Source: JAGLYZ01 sp049642725
GTDB taxonomy: Bacteria > Patescibacteriota > Minisyncoccia > Minisyncoccales > JAGMDC01
Assembly (NCBI GenBank): GCA_049642725.1
Contig: JBARPC010000007.1
Location: forward strand, 1-14,826
Reading direction: 5' to 3'
Length of the DNA stretch: 14,826 nt
Of this stretch, positions 1-5,358 are shown piece after piece; position 1 is the first letter of the stretch, and every line of letters begins with the position of its first letter. The notes beneath the pieces were generated by a model that saw only the letters and a program-made list of their open reading frames with translations, did no database searches and was not told where the DNA came from. The position numbers were made by a program, and so were the translations under genes.

Positions 1-25
1 CGTCTCGCAAAATAGGCGGTTTTTT
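1..25 (+). terminator. Intrinsic terminator, copy 1 of a repeated terminator-promoter module (5' edge cut)
   Basis: Bases 1-5 pair with 14-18 (one G·U), with an 8-base loop at 6-13 and a run of six T at 20-25. The base pairing with g19 lies outside the window. The same 26 bases recur at 1067-1092, where the hairpin is complete. It presumably ends an upstream gene that is not visible here. Confidence 0.7.
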
Positions 26-33
26 GGTAAAAT
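25..33 (+). promoter_or_regulatory. Extended -10 promoter of the first Nudix gene
   Basis: TGGTAAAAT reads as TGn plus a -10 hexamer TAAAAT (28-33). The ATG follows after 6 bases, so a start site 7 bases past the -10 would be the A of the ATG and the mRNA would be leaderless. There is no convincing -35 box; the expected place is occupied by the terminator hairpin. The call rests on its similarity to the modules at 573-581 and 1091-1099. Confidence 0.55.
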
Positions 34-39
34 AAAGAT

Positions 40-486
40 ATGAACAATGCAAATAAAAAACCAGGCGTCGGAGTTGGAATAATGATTTTAAATAACAACA
101 AAGTTTTGCTCGGAAAAAGGCATGTTGATCCTCAAAAAGCTGACAGTGAACTTCATGGCGAAGGTAGCTGGACCATGCCTGGGGGAAAGCTTCACTTCAA
201 AGAAGAATTAAAAGATGCTGCCCATAGAGAAGTTTTTGAAGAAACTGGGATTAGGTGTGATAAAGAAAAATTAGAAATTATAAGTGTAACAGATGATATA
301 GTTAAGGATGCTCATTTTGTTACCATAGGTTTTTTTTGCAAGGATTTTGAAGGTGAAGCTAAGGTTATGGAGCCAGACGAGATTACAGAATGGAGATGGT
401 TTGCATTGAATAATTTACCAAGTTTTATTTTTTTCCCAAGCGAGAAGATTTTAAAGAATTTTCTTAATAAACTGAACAAGTTTTAA
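40..486 (+). CDS. Nudix hydrolase with a canonical Nudix box
   Basis: A 148-residue single-domain Nudix protein that hydrolyses a nucleoside diphosphate linked to another moiety, with metal ions held by the Nudix glutamates. The box GX5EX7REUXEEXGU is intact from G49 to I71 (E55, R63, E64, E67, E68, G70). The preceding SWTMPGG (43-49) is the usual lead-in strand and loop. The HGEGSW segment before the box resembles the MutT/NUDT15-like branch, so damaged or non-canonical dNTPs are plausible substrates, but substrate cannot be read from sequence. Length is normal for the family. No Shine-Dalgarno site precedes the ATG; an extended -10 box ends 6 bases upstream, suggesting leaderless translation. 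It is followed by its own terminator, so it looks monocistronic. Confidence 0.93.
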   Translation: MNNANKKPGVGVGIMILNNNKVLLGKRHVDPQKADSELHGEGSWTMPGGKLHFKEELKDAAHREVFEETGIRCDKEKLEIISVTDDIVKDAHFVTIGFFCKDFEGEAKVMEPDEITEWRWFALNNLPSFIFFPSEKILKNFLNKLNKF

Positions 487-516
487 GAAAATTTGTTTAT
501 CGGAGTTCGCTTTCTT

Positions 517-569
517 GCCCGAGGCGGGTTTATCCTGAGCCAGCCGAAGGATTGCGCCTCGGGCTTTTG
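517..569 (+). terminator. Terminator hairpin with a second palindrome in its loop
   Basis: Arms gcccgaggcg (517-526) and cgcctcgggc (555-564) are perfect 10-base complements followed by ttttgtt. The 28-base loop is itself a palindromic element: atcct (532-536) pairs with aggat (548-552) around gagccagccga. The inner motif 534-550 is the same repeat, inverted, as a segment inside the acetyl-CoA synthetase gene (13283-13299). It ends the first Nudix gene. Confidence 0.75.
532..552. repeat. Dispersed palindromic motif, intergenic copy
   Basis: The core cctgagccagccgaagg (534-550) matches 15 of 17 bases with the reverse complement of 13283-13299. Its ends are complementary, so it folds alone. 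Similar CCTGA...CGAAGG motifs are, as I recall, common dispersed repeats in many bacterial genomes; I cannot verify that here. Confidence 0.6.
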
Positions 570-572
570 TTG

Positions 573-581
573 TGGTAAAGT
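573..581 (+). promoter_or_regulatory. Extended -10 promoter of the second Nudix gene
   Basis: TGGTAAAGT matches the TGn-TAnnnT pattern, with the ATG 8 bases further on. An overlapping TAAAAT (581-586) is an alternative -10. No -35 box is visible because the terminator hairpin lies directly upstream. Either hexamer predicts an almost or fully leaderless mRNA. Confidence 0.45.
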
Positions 582-589
582 AAAATAAT

Positions 590-1006
590 ATGAGTAAAAA
601 TTCTTCTAATTTTTTGGATTATGGTATTGTTGCGCTGATTATAAAAGATGGTAAATATCTTTTAATAAAAAATTCAAGGAAAGAAATGTTTGGATGTTGG
701 ACACCGCCTAATGGACAATGTGAAGCTTGTGACCAGTATGAAGAGGACTGCGTGGTAAGAGAGGTTTTGGAAAAAGTAAATTTGAACGTAAAACCGATTA
801 AAAAATTATGGATTACAAAAGGAGACACCAAGGTAAAAACTCTTTCTTTTTGGTTAGTGGAAGTCATTGACGGCAAAATAAAAATTGATAAAAGAAAATC
901 TTCTAATTATGATTGGTTCTCTTTAGACAATATCACGAAATTAAAGCTTTATCCCGCAACTAAACATTTTTTTCAGCTACTTGAAAAGAAAAAAGTTAAG
1001 ATTTAG
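590..1006 (+). CDS. Nudix-fold protein with a degenerate Nudix box
   Basis: A 138-residue protein with a Nudix-type fold. The strand ALIIKDGKYLLIK (15-27) and the lead-in CWTPPNG (36-42) correspond to the W-PGG region of Nudix enzymes. The helix reads REVLEKVNL (57-65), where the consensus wants REUXEEXGU. R57, E58 and E61 are kept, but the second glutamate of the EE pair is K62 and the glycine is N64; the upstream helix glutamate is also not in register. Loss of a metal-binding glutamate suggests changed or lost hydrolase activity, or a binding role (inference). The gene lies between two terminator-promoter modules and appears to be transcribed alone. There is no Shine-Dalgarno site before the ATG. 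Confidence 0.85.
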   Translation: MSKNSSNFLDYGIVALIIKDGKYLLIKNSRKEMFGCWTPPNGQCEACDQYEEDCVVREVLEKVNLNVKPIKKLWITKGDTKVKTLSFWLVEVIDGKIKIDKRKSSNYDWFSLDNITKLKLYPATKHFFQLLEKKKVKI

Positions 1007-1065
1007 TGATTAAAAGATTAATAAAAGGTCCTAAATATAGAATTTTATGCCAAAACTTTTTTCTG

Positions 1066-1091
1066 CCGTCTCGCAAAATAGGCGGTTTTTT
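1066..1091 (+). terminator. Intrinsic terminator, copy 2 of the repeated module
   Basis: ccgtct (1066-1071) pairs with aggcgg (1080-1085) over an 8-base loop, with one G·U pair, followed by six T (1086-1091). It ends the second Nudix gene. The run from 1067 to 1092 is identical to 1-26. Confidence 0.8.
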
Positions 1092-1092
1092 G
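1067..1092 (+). repeat. 26-bp direct repeat (second copy of 1-26)
   Basis: Bases 1067-1092 are identical to bases 1-26, and the similarity continues with small changes into the -10 box (TAAAAT at 28 against TAGAAT at 1094). The two copies bracket both Nudix genes. The repeat contains the terminator and the TG of the extended -10. Confidence 0.9.
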
Positions 1093-1099
1093 ATAGAAT
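1091..1099 (+). promoter_or_regulatory. Extended -10 promoter upstream of the DUF1460 gene
   Basis: TGATAGAAT is TGn plus TAGAAT (1094-1099). A start about 7 bases later, near 1106, would leave only a few bases before the small ORF at 1110. No -35 box is recognisable. Confidence 0.5.
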
Positions 1100-1109
1100 A
1101 AGATTGATT

Positions 1110-1139
1110 ATGACCTCTAAGGAAATCATTAAAAAATGA
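1110..1139 (+). CDS. Possible 9-residue leader peptide, ATGA-coupled to the next gene
   Basis: ATG at 1110 opens a nine-codon frame (MTSKEIIKK) ending in TGA at 1137-1139, which overlaps the ATG of the DUF1460 gene at 1136 by four bases (ATGA). It starts about 11 bases past the -10 box, in the near-leaderless position used by other genes here. It could couple translation to the downstream gene, which otherwise has only a distant AAGGA (1119-1123). Nothing in the peptide indicates a function, and a chance ORF is possible. Confidence 0.3.
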   Translation: MTSKEIIKK

Positions 1140-2050
1140 AGAAGAAAATAATATTGATAATAATCATAATTTCTTTTGTTCTTCTTTTTGCAACAATAAT
1201 TTTATACCAAGAAAACAAGTCGTTTTCTTCTGTTGATATTAGTTCTGACGCTCTAATAGTTAACGAAAATGAGACAGACTGGCAATGGGTTGAAAAACAA
1301 AAGAAATTATATGAGTTGACTCCAATAGAGATTGATTTACTTTTAAAAGAACTTCGGGAGCGATTTCCAGATAAAGACGAACGGCTGAAAGCCATAGCTG
1401 TTTTGCGGCTGGGCACGCCTTATCAACTTGGTTGTTTGGGTGAAGAATCAGGACCAGACAAAGACCCTATTTTTAGAATAGATGTGGCTGATTGCACGGT
1501 ATTTGTATTAACTAATACAGCTTTAGTTCATTCCCAGAATTTGGAACAAGCAAGAGAAATGATGAAATTTCTAAACTATCGGCCAGAAAAAGAAATAACT
1601 TATGAAAATCGGCTTCATTTTACCCTTGAACGCAATATGGTCTCACCTTATTTTCGTGACTTAACCGAAGAAATTGCTGGCAAGGAAAAAATAATAACAA
1701 AAAAAGTGATTTTAAACAGGATAAAAACAGATGATAAACGCTGGATAGATATTGATTGGGAAAAAGAGATAATTATAAAATATGTGCCTAATAAATATAT
1801 TGATAAAGATTTTCTTAATATCAATTTACCTAAATCAATAGGAGTGGCATTTATTAAAGAGAAATATTTTGAGACAGGATTAGATGTAGTTCACGAAGGG
1901 CTTTTATTTGATGGAGAACTGCTTATTGAAGCAAGTTCAATGCAGAAAAAAGTTGTAGCAAAAGATTTCTATGATTATTATTTCGGCAAGGATGGTTTTA
2001 TCCCTAAATTTGACGGAATTATATTATTTGACTTGACCTTATTGCTTTGA
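1136..2050 (+). CDS. Membrane-anchored DUF1460 (NlpC/P60-like) putative cell-wall amidase
   Basis: A 304-residue protein with an N-terminal hydrophobic signal anchor (about residues 4-24) and an extracytoplasmic domain matching the DUF1460 family, described as N-acetylmuramoyl-L-alanine amidase-like and related to the NlpC/P60 cysteine peptidases. The segment RLGTPYQLG (91-99) and the DCTVFV block with likely nucleophile C120 are typical. H253 in VVHEGLL and the ASS..KKVV stretch (266-274) fit the second half of the catalytic core. The likely role is cleaving peptidoglycan stem bonds at the cell surface. There is no lipobox. It lies just upstream of an FtsZ-family gene, which fits wall remodelling linked to division (inference). 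The ATG overlaps the stop of a nine-codon upstream ORF. Confidence 0.8.
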   Translation: MKKKIILIIIIISFVLLFATIILYQENKSFSSVDISSDALIVNENETDWQWVEKQKKLYELTPIEIDLLLKELRERFPDKDERLKAIAVLRLGTPYQLGCLGEESGPDKDPIFRIDVADCTVFVLTNTALVHSQNLEQAREMMKFLNYRPEKEITYENRLHFTLERNMVSPYFRDLTEEIAGKEKIITKKVILNRIKTDDKRWIDIDWEKEIIIKYVPNKYIDKDFLNINLPKSIGVAFIKEKYFETGLDVVHEGLLFDGELLIEASSMQKKVVAKDFYDYYFGKDGFIPKFDGIILFDLTLLL

Positions 2051-2061
2051 CAAGCTATATT
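2033..2061 (+). promoter_or_regulatory. Sigma-70-type promoter for the ftsZ-like gene, inside the end of the upstream gene
   Basis: TTGACC (2033-2038), a 17-base spacer and TATATT (2056-2061), then 6 bases to the ATG at 2068. The -35 lies within the last codons of the DUF1460 gene. The predicted start falls on the ATG, giving a leaderless mRNA. Confidence 0.7.
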
Positions 2062-2067
2062 TAATTA

Positions 2068-3468
2068 ATGGTAAAAGAGAAGAAAAATAAAAGAATTTTG
2101 AAGAAAAAGCTGGTAAAAAAGCAAAAAACTCTTAAAAAAATAAAAGAGAGTGTAGTTAAAAGTAAGCCAAAAAAGAAAAAACAGAAAAAGGTTAAAGTAA
2201 TAATCTCTGACAATGCTTATCAGACAAAGATAAAAGTAATTGGTATTGGCGGAGGAGGCGGCTCTATTGTTTCAGACATTGCTTCACAATTAAAAAAAGT
2301 AAGTTTTGTGGCAGCAAATACAGATACTCAAGCGCTGAAAAGGATAAATAAGAAATGCAGGCGTTTTTCTTTTGGTAGAAATTTGACAGGCGGTTTAGGG
2401 TGCGGAATGAATCCAGAATTAGGGAAAAGAGCTGCCAAACAGGCAACAGATGACATAAAAAAGATTTTAGATGGAGCAGATCTTTGTATTTTAGTTTCAT
2501 CTTTAGGAGGCGGCACTGGTTCTGGTGCTTCTCCTATTTTTGCTGAACTATCCAGTGAGCTTAAGAATATTACTTTTGGGATTTTTACTTTGCCTTTTAA
2601 ATTTGAAGGTGAAAAGAAATTAAAAATTGCTTTAAATTCCTTAGAGGAAATAAAATCTAATTTAAATGCTTTTATTGTGATTCCGAATGAAAAGATTTTT
2701 AAAATTATTGATAAAAAAACGCCCTTAAAACAATCTCTTTCTACTTTAAACAAGATTTTAGGACAAGGATTAGAGGGATTGATTGAAATGATTTTTTTAC
2801 CAGGCCTGATTAATATTGATTGGGCTGATTTAAAAGTGATTTTAGAAGGCAAGGGCAAGCTATGTTTTTTAAACAGCATTGAAGCCGGAAGCGATGAAGT
2901 GCCAGAAGAAACAGTGAGAAGGCTTATTAAAAATCCTTTGAGCGAATATAATTCTGAAAAGGCAGATAAGATTTTATACAATATAACTTCTGACAAAGAT
3001 TTAAAAATGGAGACAGTAGAACAAATTAGCAGGGCCATTACTGGTGTTAATAAAAAAGCGAAAATAATTTTCGGCATTTCCCAGCATCCTAATTATAAAA
3101 AGAAAATAAGAATAACCTTATTAGCTACTAGCGATGAAAGAAAAGAGACAAAAATTAAAAGGAAGCCAAAACTAAAAATAGAACCAGAACCAGAACAAGA
3201 ATCAGAAGAGAAGCCTGAAGAAGAAAAAAAACCAAAAGAAAAAATCTCTCAGCTAAAAAAGAAAAGACCAAAAAAGAAAAAAATTATTAAGATAAAAATT
3301 AAGAAAGATAAGAAAGAGGAAATAACAGAAGAGCATATTAAAAAACAGGAGAAAACGAGAAAAAATGCTTTGCAATTAAAAAAAGAAGCAGAGGAAGCCG
3401 AAAAAGAGATATTAGAAGGAGAAAAAAAATGGGACATCCCTGCTTTTTTAAGAAGAGGTAATGAGTAG
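2068..3468 (+). CDS. ftsZ: FtsZ-family tubulin-like GTPase with basic N-terminal tail
   Basis: A 466-residue FtsZ-type GTPase that should polymerise into the division ring. The nucleotide core runs from about residue 54 to 355: glycine loop GIGGGGGS (59-66), NTD at the T3 region, TGGLGCGMNPELG, the tubulin signature GGGTGSG (147-153), and the T7 synergy loop NIDWAD with N249, D251 and D254. After the core comes a long lysine/glutamate-rich linker (about 360-452) and a C-terminal peptide DIPAFLRR (456-463), the conserved tail that binds membrane-tether proteins such as FtsA in known FtsZs. Unusual is the first 43 residues, with 22 lysines. The core is divergent in places, such as CFLNSIEAG where FtsZ usually has the MG.G motif. 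No Shine-Dalgarno site; a promoter ending 6 bases upstream suggests leaderless expression. Confidence 0.93.
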   Translation: MVKEKKNKRILKKKLVKKQKTLKKIKESVVKSKPKKKKQKKVKVIISDNAYQTKIKVIGIGGGGGSIVSDIASQLKKVSFVAANTDTQALKRINKKCRRFSFGRNLTGGLGCGMNPELGKRAAKQATDDIKKILDGADLCILVSSLGGGTGSGASPIFAELSSELKNITFGIFTLPFKFEGEKKLKIALNSLEEIKSNLNAFIVIPNEKIFKIIDKKTPLKQSLSTLNKILGQGLEGLIEMIFLPGLINIDWADLKVILEGKGKLCFLNSIEAGSDEVPEETVRRLIKNPLSEYNSEKADKILYNITSDKDLKMETVEQISRAITGVNKKAKIIFGISQHPNYKKKIRITLLATSDERKETKIKRKPKLKIEPEPEQESEEKPEEEKKPKEKISQLKKKRPKKKKIIKIKIKKDKKEEITEEHIKKQEKTRKNALQLKKEAEEAEKEILEGEKKWDIPAFLRRGNE

Positions 3469-3485
3469 TAAGAACTGAAATATTT

Positions 3486-3513
3486 AATCCGCTATTGACA
3501 GAGCGGATTTTTT
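3486..3513 (+). terminator. Intrinsic terminator after ftsZ, overlapping the next promoter
   Basis: aatccgct (3486-3493) and agcggatt (3502-3509) are perfect 8-base complements around the loop attgacag, with a T run to 3513. The loop carries the -35 box TTGACA (3495-3500) of the following gene. Confidence 0.85.
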
Positions 3514-3523
3514 GTTGTATGCT
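3495..3523 (+). promoter_or_regulatory. Promoter with its -35 box in a terminator loop
   Basis: TTGACA (3495-3500), a 17-base spacer and TATGCT (3518-3523). The predicted start near 3530 leaves a leader of about 30 bases carrying a Shine-Dalgarno site, unlike most genes here. Confidence 0.65.
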
Positions 3524-3546
3524 TTATTATTAACAACAAAATATGG

Positions 3547-3555
3547 AAAGGTGAT
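3547..3555 (+). promoter_or_regulatory. Strong ribosome binding site
   Basis: AAAGGTGAT is complementary to the usual 3' end of 16S rRNA. AAGGTG ends 7 bases before the ATG at 3561. It is the only strong Shine-Dalgarno site I see in the window and it fixes this start codon. Confidence 0.8.
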
Positions 3556-3560
3556 GAAAA

Positions 3561-4379
3561 ATGAATGGTAAAGAATGGATGAAGAAATATAAAGAATTGG
3601 CCGAGAAGATGGGAGTAGTAAAAGAGACAGGAGAAACACAAATTTTAGCAACTGGGTTCAAAGCAATAGAAGTATTGCCAGATAACTTCATCAAGGAAAC
3701 GCAGAAGTTTTCCATAGAAAAGGAATCAAAAATCCAGAAAAAATGGAACAGGCAGAAAAGAAAAGCAGGGAAGAATTTATGGAATGATCCGATGGCTTCG
3801 GTTGTTAGCTTTTCAATAGATGTCTTTGGACGTTTGGAATTAGTTCTTCGGAAAAGTGATTATAAGACGTATGTTGGCACTAGAGAAAAAAGATTTATTA
3901 ACACTGATGATATACCAATGGATAGGAATAGTTCGCTGCCGATTTCAATGGGAGCAGTAACTATTACTTCAGACGATTTCATAGTTTTGGGACTAAGAAG
4001 TAAAACAGAAGCACACAGGAATGAGTTAGGATTGGGTCCGTCAGGTTATCTTAATCCGTCAGTTCATTCTTTAAAAACAGAAATGGGAGAAATAATCAGC
4101 GTAGAAGAACTAATCTTATGCGAATTATATGAAGAGCTAAGAATACAGACATATATTAAGAAGGAATATCTTGCCTTAATTCAAGATATGCAGCCAATGA
4201 TAGCCGTGCGATTAGAAATTCCATTTACAAAAAGAGAAATGGAGCAAATTGCCGAGATAAATTTTGAACACTCAAAATTTATCTACATAGAGAATACAAT
4301 AGATGAAGTAAAAAAAGCATTCAGGGAATATAAATTCACTCCTCATGCCTTATCAGCGATTCTCTGCCATCTTTTATAG
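3561..4379 (+). CDS. Nudix-like protein with a divergent box and a long N-terminal region
   Basis: A 272-residue protein. Residues 1-75 are charged and helical-looking and I do not recognise them. From about 129, SMGAVTITSDDFIVLGLRSK resembles the first strands of a Nudix domain. GPSGYLNPS (159-167) sits where the PGG loop would be, and the helix CELYEELRI (187-195) mirrors REUXEEXGU with C for R and R for G, but keeps the glutamates E188, E191 and E192 that bind metal. The upstream helix glutamate is not in register. The arrangement recalls NUDT22-like divergent Nudix proteins, a weak suggestion; substrate is unknown. The gene is isolated by its own promoter and terminator and has the window's only strong ribosome binding site, which may point to different regulation or an outside origin. 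Confidence 0.6.
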   Translation: MNGKEWMKKYKELAEKMGVVKETGETQILATGFKAIEVLPDNFIKETQKFSIEKESKIQKKWNRQKRKAGKNLWNDPMASVVSFSIDVFGRLELVLRKSDYKTYVGTREKRFINTDDIPMDRNSSLPISMGAVTITSDDFIVLGLRSKTEAHRNELGLGPSGYLNPSVHSLKTEMGEIISVEELILCELYEELRIQTYIKKEYLALIQDMQPMIAVRLEIPFTKREMEQIAEINFEHSKFIYIENTIDEVKKAFREYKFTPHALSAILCHLL

Positions 4380-4395
4380 AAAAAATAGAGTATAT

Positions 4396-4440
4396 CCAAG
4401 AAAAAGATATTTCGTAAATTTTTTTCTTGGTTCTTTTTTT
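4396..4440 (+). terminator. Intrinsic terminator after the divergent Nudix-like gene
   Basis: ccaagaaaaa (4396-4405) pairs with tttttcttgg (4421-4430) across a 15-base loop, followed by ttcttttttt. Confidence 0.85.
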
Positions 4441-4450
4441 ATAATAATTA

Positions 4451-4479
4451 TTGCCAAAATTGAATTTTAATGCTATCAT
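4451..4479 (+). promoter_or_regulatory. Promoter of the galU-eno-gpmA cluster
   Basis: TTGCCA (4451-4456), a 17-base spacer ending in TGC, and TATCAT (4474-4479), which makes an extended -10. Six bases separate it from the galU ATG, so the transcript should begin at or next to the start codon. Confidence 0.75.
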
Positions 4480-4485
4480 AAAAAA

Positions 4486-5355
4486 ATGATTAAAAAAGCT
4501 GTTATTCCTATTGCTGGCTTAGGAACAAGATTCCTGCCTTTATCTAAGGCCGTGCCCAAAGAACTTTTGTCTTTGGTTGATAAACCGGCAATTCAATATA
4601 TTATTGAAGAAGTTAAAAAATCAGGAATAAATGATATTGTTTTTGTTATTAGGCCAAAAGGAAAAGAGGTTTTCAATTATTTCCAAAAATCTCCAAAATT
4701 GGAAAAAATATTAAAAGAAAGAAAAAAAGAAAATTTTTTAGAAGAGGTTAAAAAATTAACAGAGATTTCTAAAAATACTTCTTTCTCATGGGCTGTTCAG
4801 AAAGAGCCGTTAGGTGATGGACATGCTATATTACAGGTAAAGAAACTGATAGGTAAAGATCCTTTTGTAGTTTTATTTTCCGACGATATTATTGATTCAA
4901 AAACACCTTGTGTCGCACAACTTGAGCAGGTTTTTAAAACCTGCCAGAAGCCGGTTATTGCTTTAAAAAAAATGCCTAAGGGAGAACTCCACCGTTACGG
5001 TGTAGTAAAAGTAGAAAAAATTGCTAATCGCATTTATAAAATCAAAAAAATTGTTGAAAAACCAGCTCCAGGAGAAGAGCCATCTGATTTAGCAATAATT
5101 GGAAGATACGTTCATACTCCAGATATTTTCCAGTATTTAGAAAAAGCCCGTCCTAGTAAAAAGGGTGAAATATATATGGCTGAAGTTTTAGAGCAAATGC
5201 TCAGCGACGGCAAAATAATTTATGGTTATGAATTTGAAGGTGAACGATTGGACTGCGGCGATAAGCTTGGCTGGCTGAAATCAGAGCTTTATCTTTCTTT
5301 AAAACATCCTCAGTTCGGTCCAGAATTAAAAAAATATATCAGAGAGATAACATAA
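4486..5355 (+). CDS. galU: UTP-glucose-1-phosphate uridylyltransferase
   Basis: A 289-residue nucleotidyltransferase that makes UDP-glucose from UTP and glucose-1-phosphate for glycan and envelope synthesis in the cytoplasm. The N-terminal nucleotide loop GLGTRFLP (11-18) is followed by the family lysine in PKELL (24-28). QKEPLGDGHAI, the metal-site DD in FSDDIID, VEKPAPGE and the C-terminal GERLDCGDKLGW all match GalU. Length is normal. It opens a tight cluster: the enolase ATG begins 3 bases after its stop. The start is supported by a promoter whose -10 ends 6 bases upstream. A 19-base palindrome (4926-4944) lies in its coding sequence at a variable position without changing protein length. 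Confidence 0.95.
   Translation: MIKKAVIPIAGLGTRFLPLSKAVPKELLSLVDKPAIQYIIEEVKKSGINDIVFVIRPKGKEVFNYFQKSPKLEKILKERKKENFLEEVKKLTEISKNTSFSWAVQKEPLGDGHAILQVKKLIGKDPFVVLFSDDIIDSKTPCVAQLEQVFKTCQKPVIALKKMPKGELHRYGVVKVEKIANRIYKIKKIVEKPAPGEEPSDLAIIGRYVHTPDIFQYLEKARPSKKGEIYMAEVLEQMLSDGKIIYGYEFEGERLDCGDKLGWLKSELYLSLKHPQFGPELKKYIREIT
4926..4944. repeat. Small palindrome inside galU
   Basis: gcaggtttt and aaaacctgc are perfect 9-base arms around one T. It encodes part of QVFKTC in a poorly conserved helix. It could be a trace of an element or chance. Confidence 0.35.
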
Positions 5356-5358
5356 ATA

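Noticed and set aside
2328..3077. Long antisense frame (249 codons) across ftsZ
   Set aside because: It is opposite a clear FtsZ core with its motifs, has no recognisable domain and no promoter, and open antisense frames are expected with this codon usage.
4984..5003. Short palindrome caccgt-t-acggtg in galU
   Set aside because: It is formed by codons for the conserved HRYGV segment of GalU, so protein constraint explains it.
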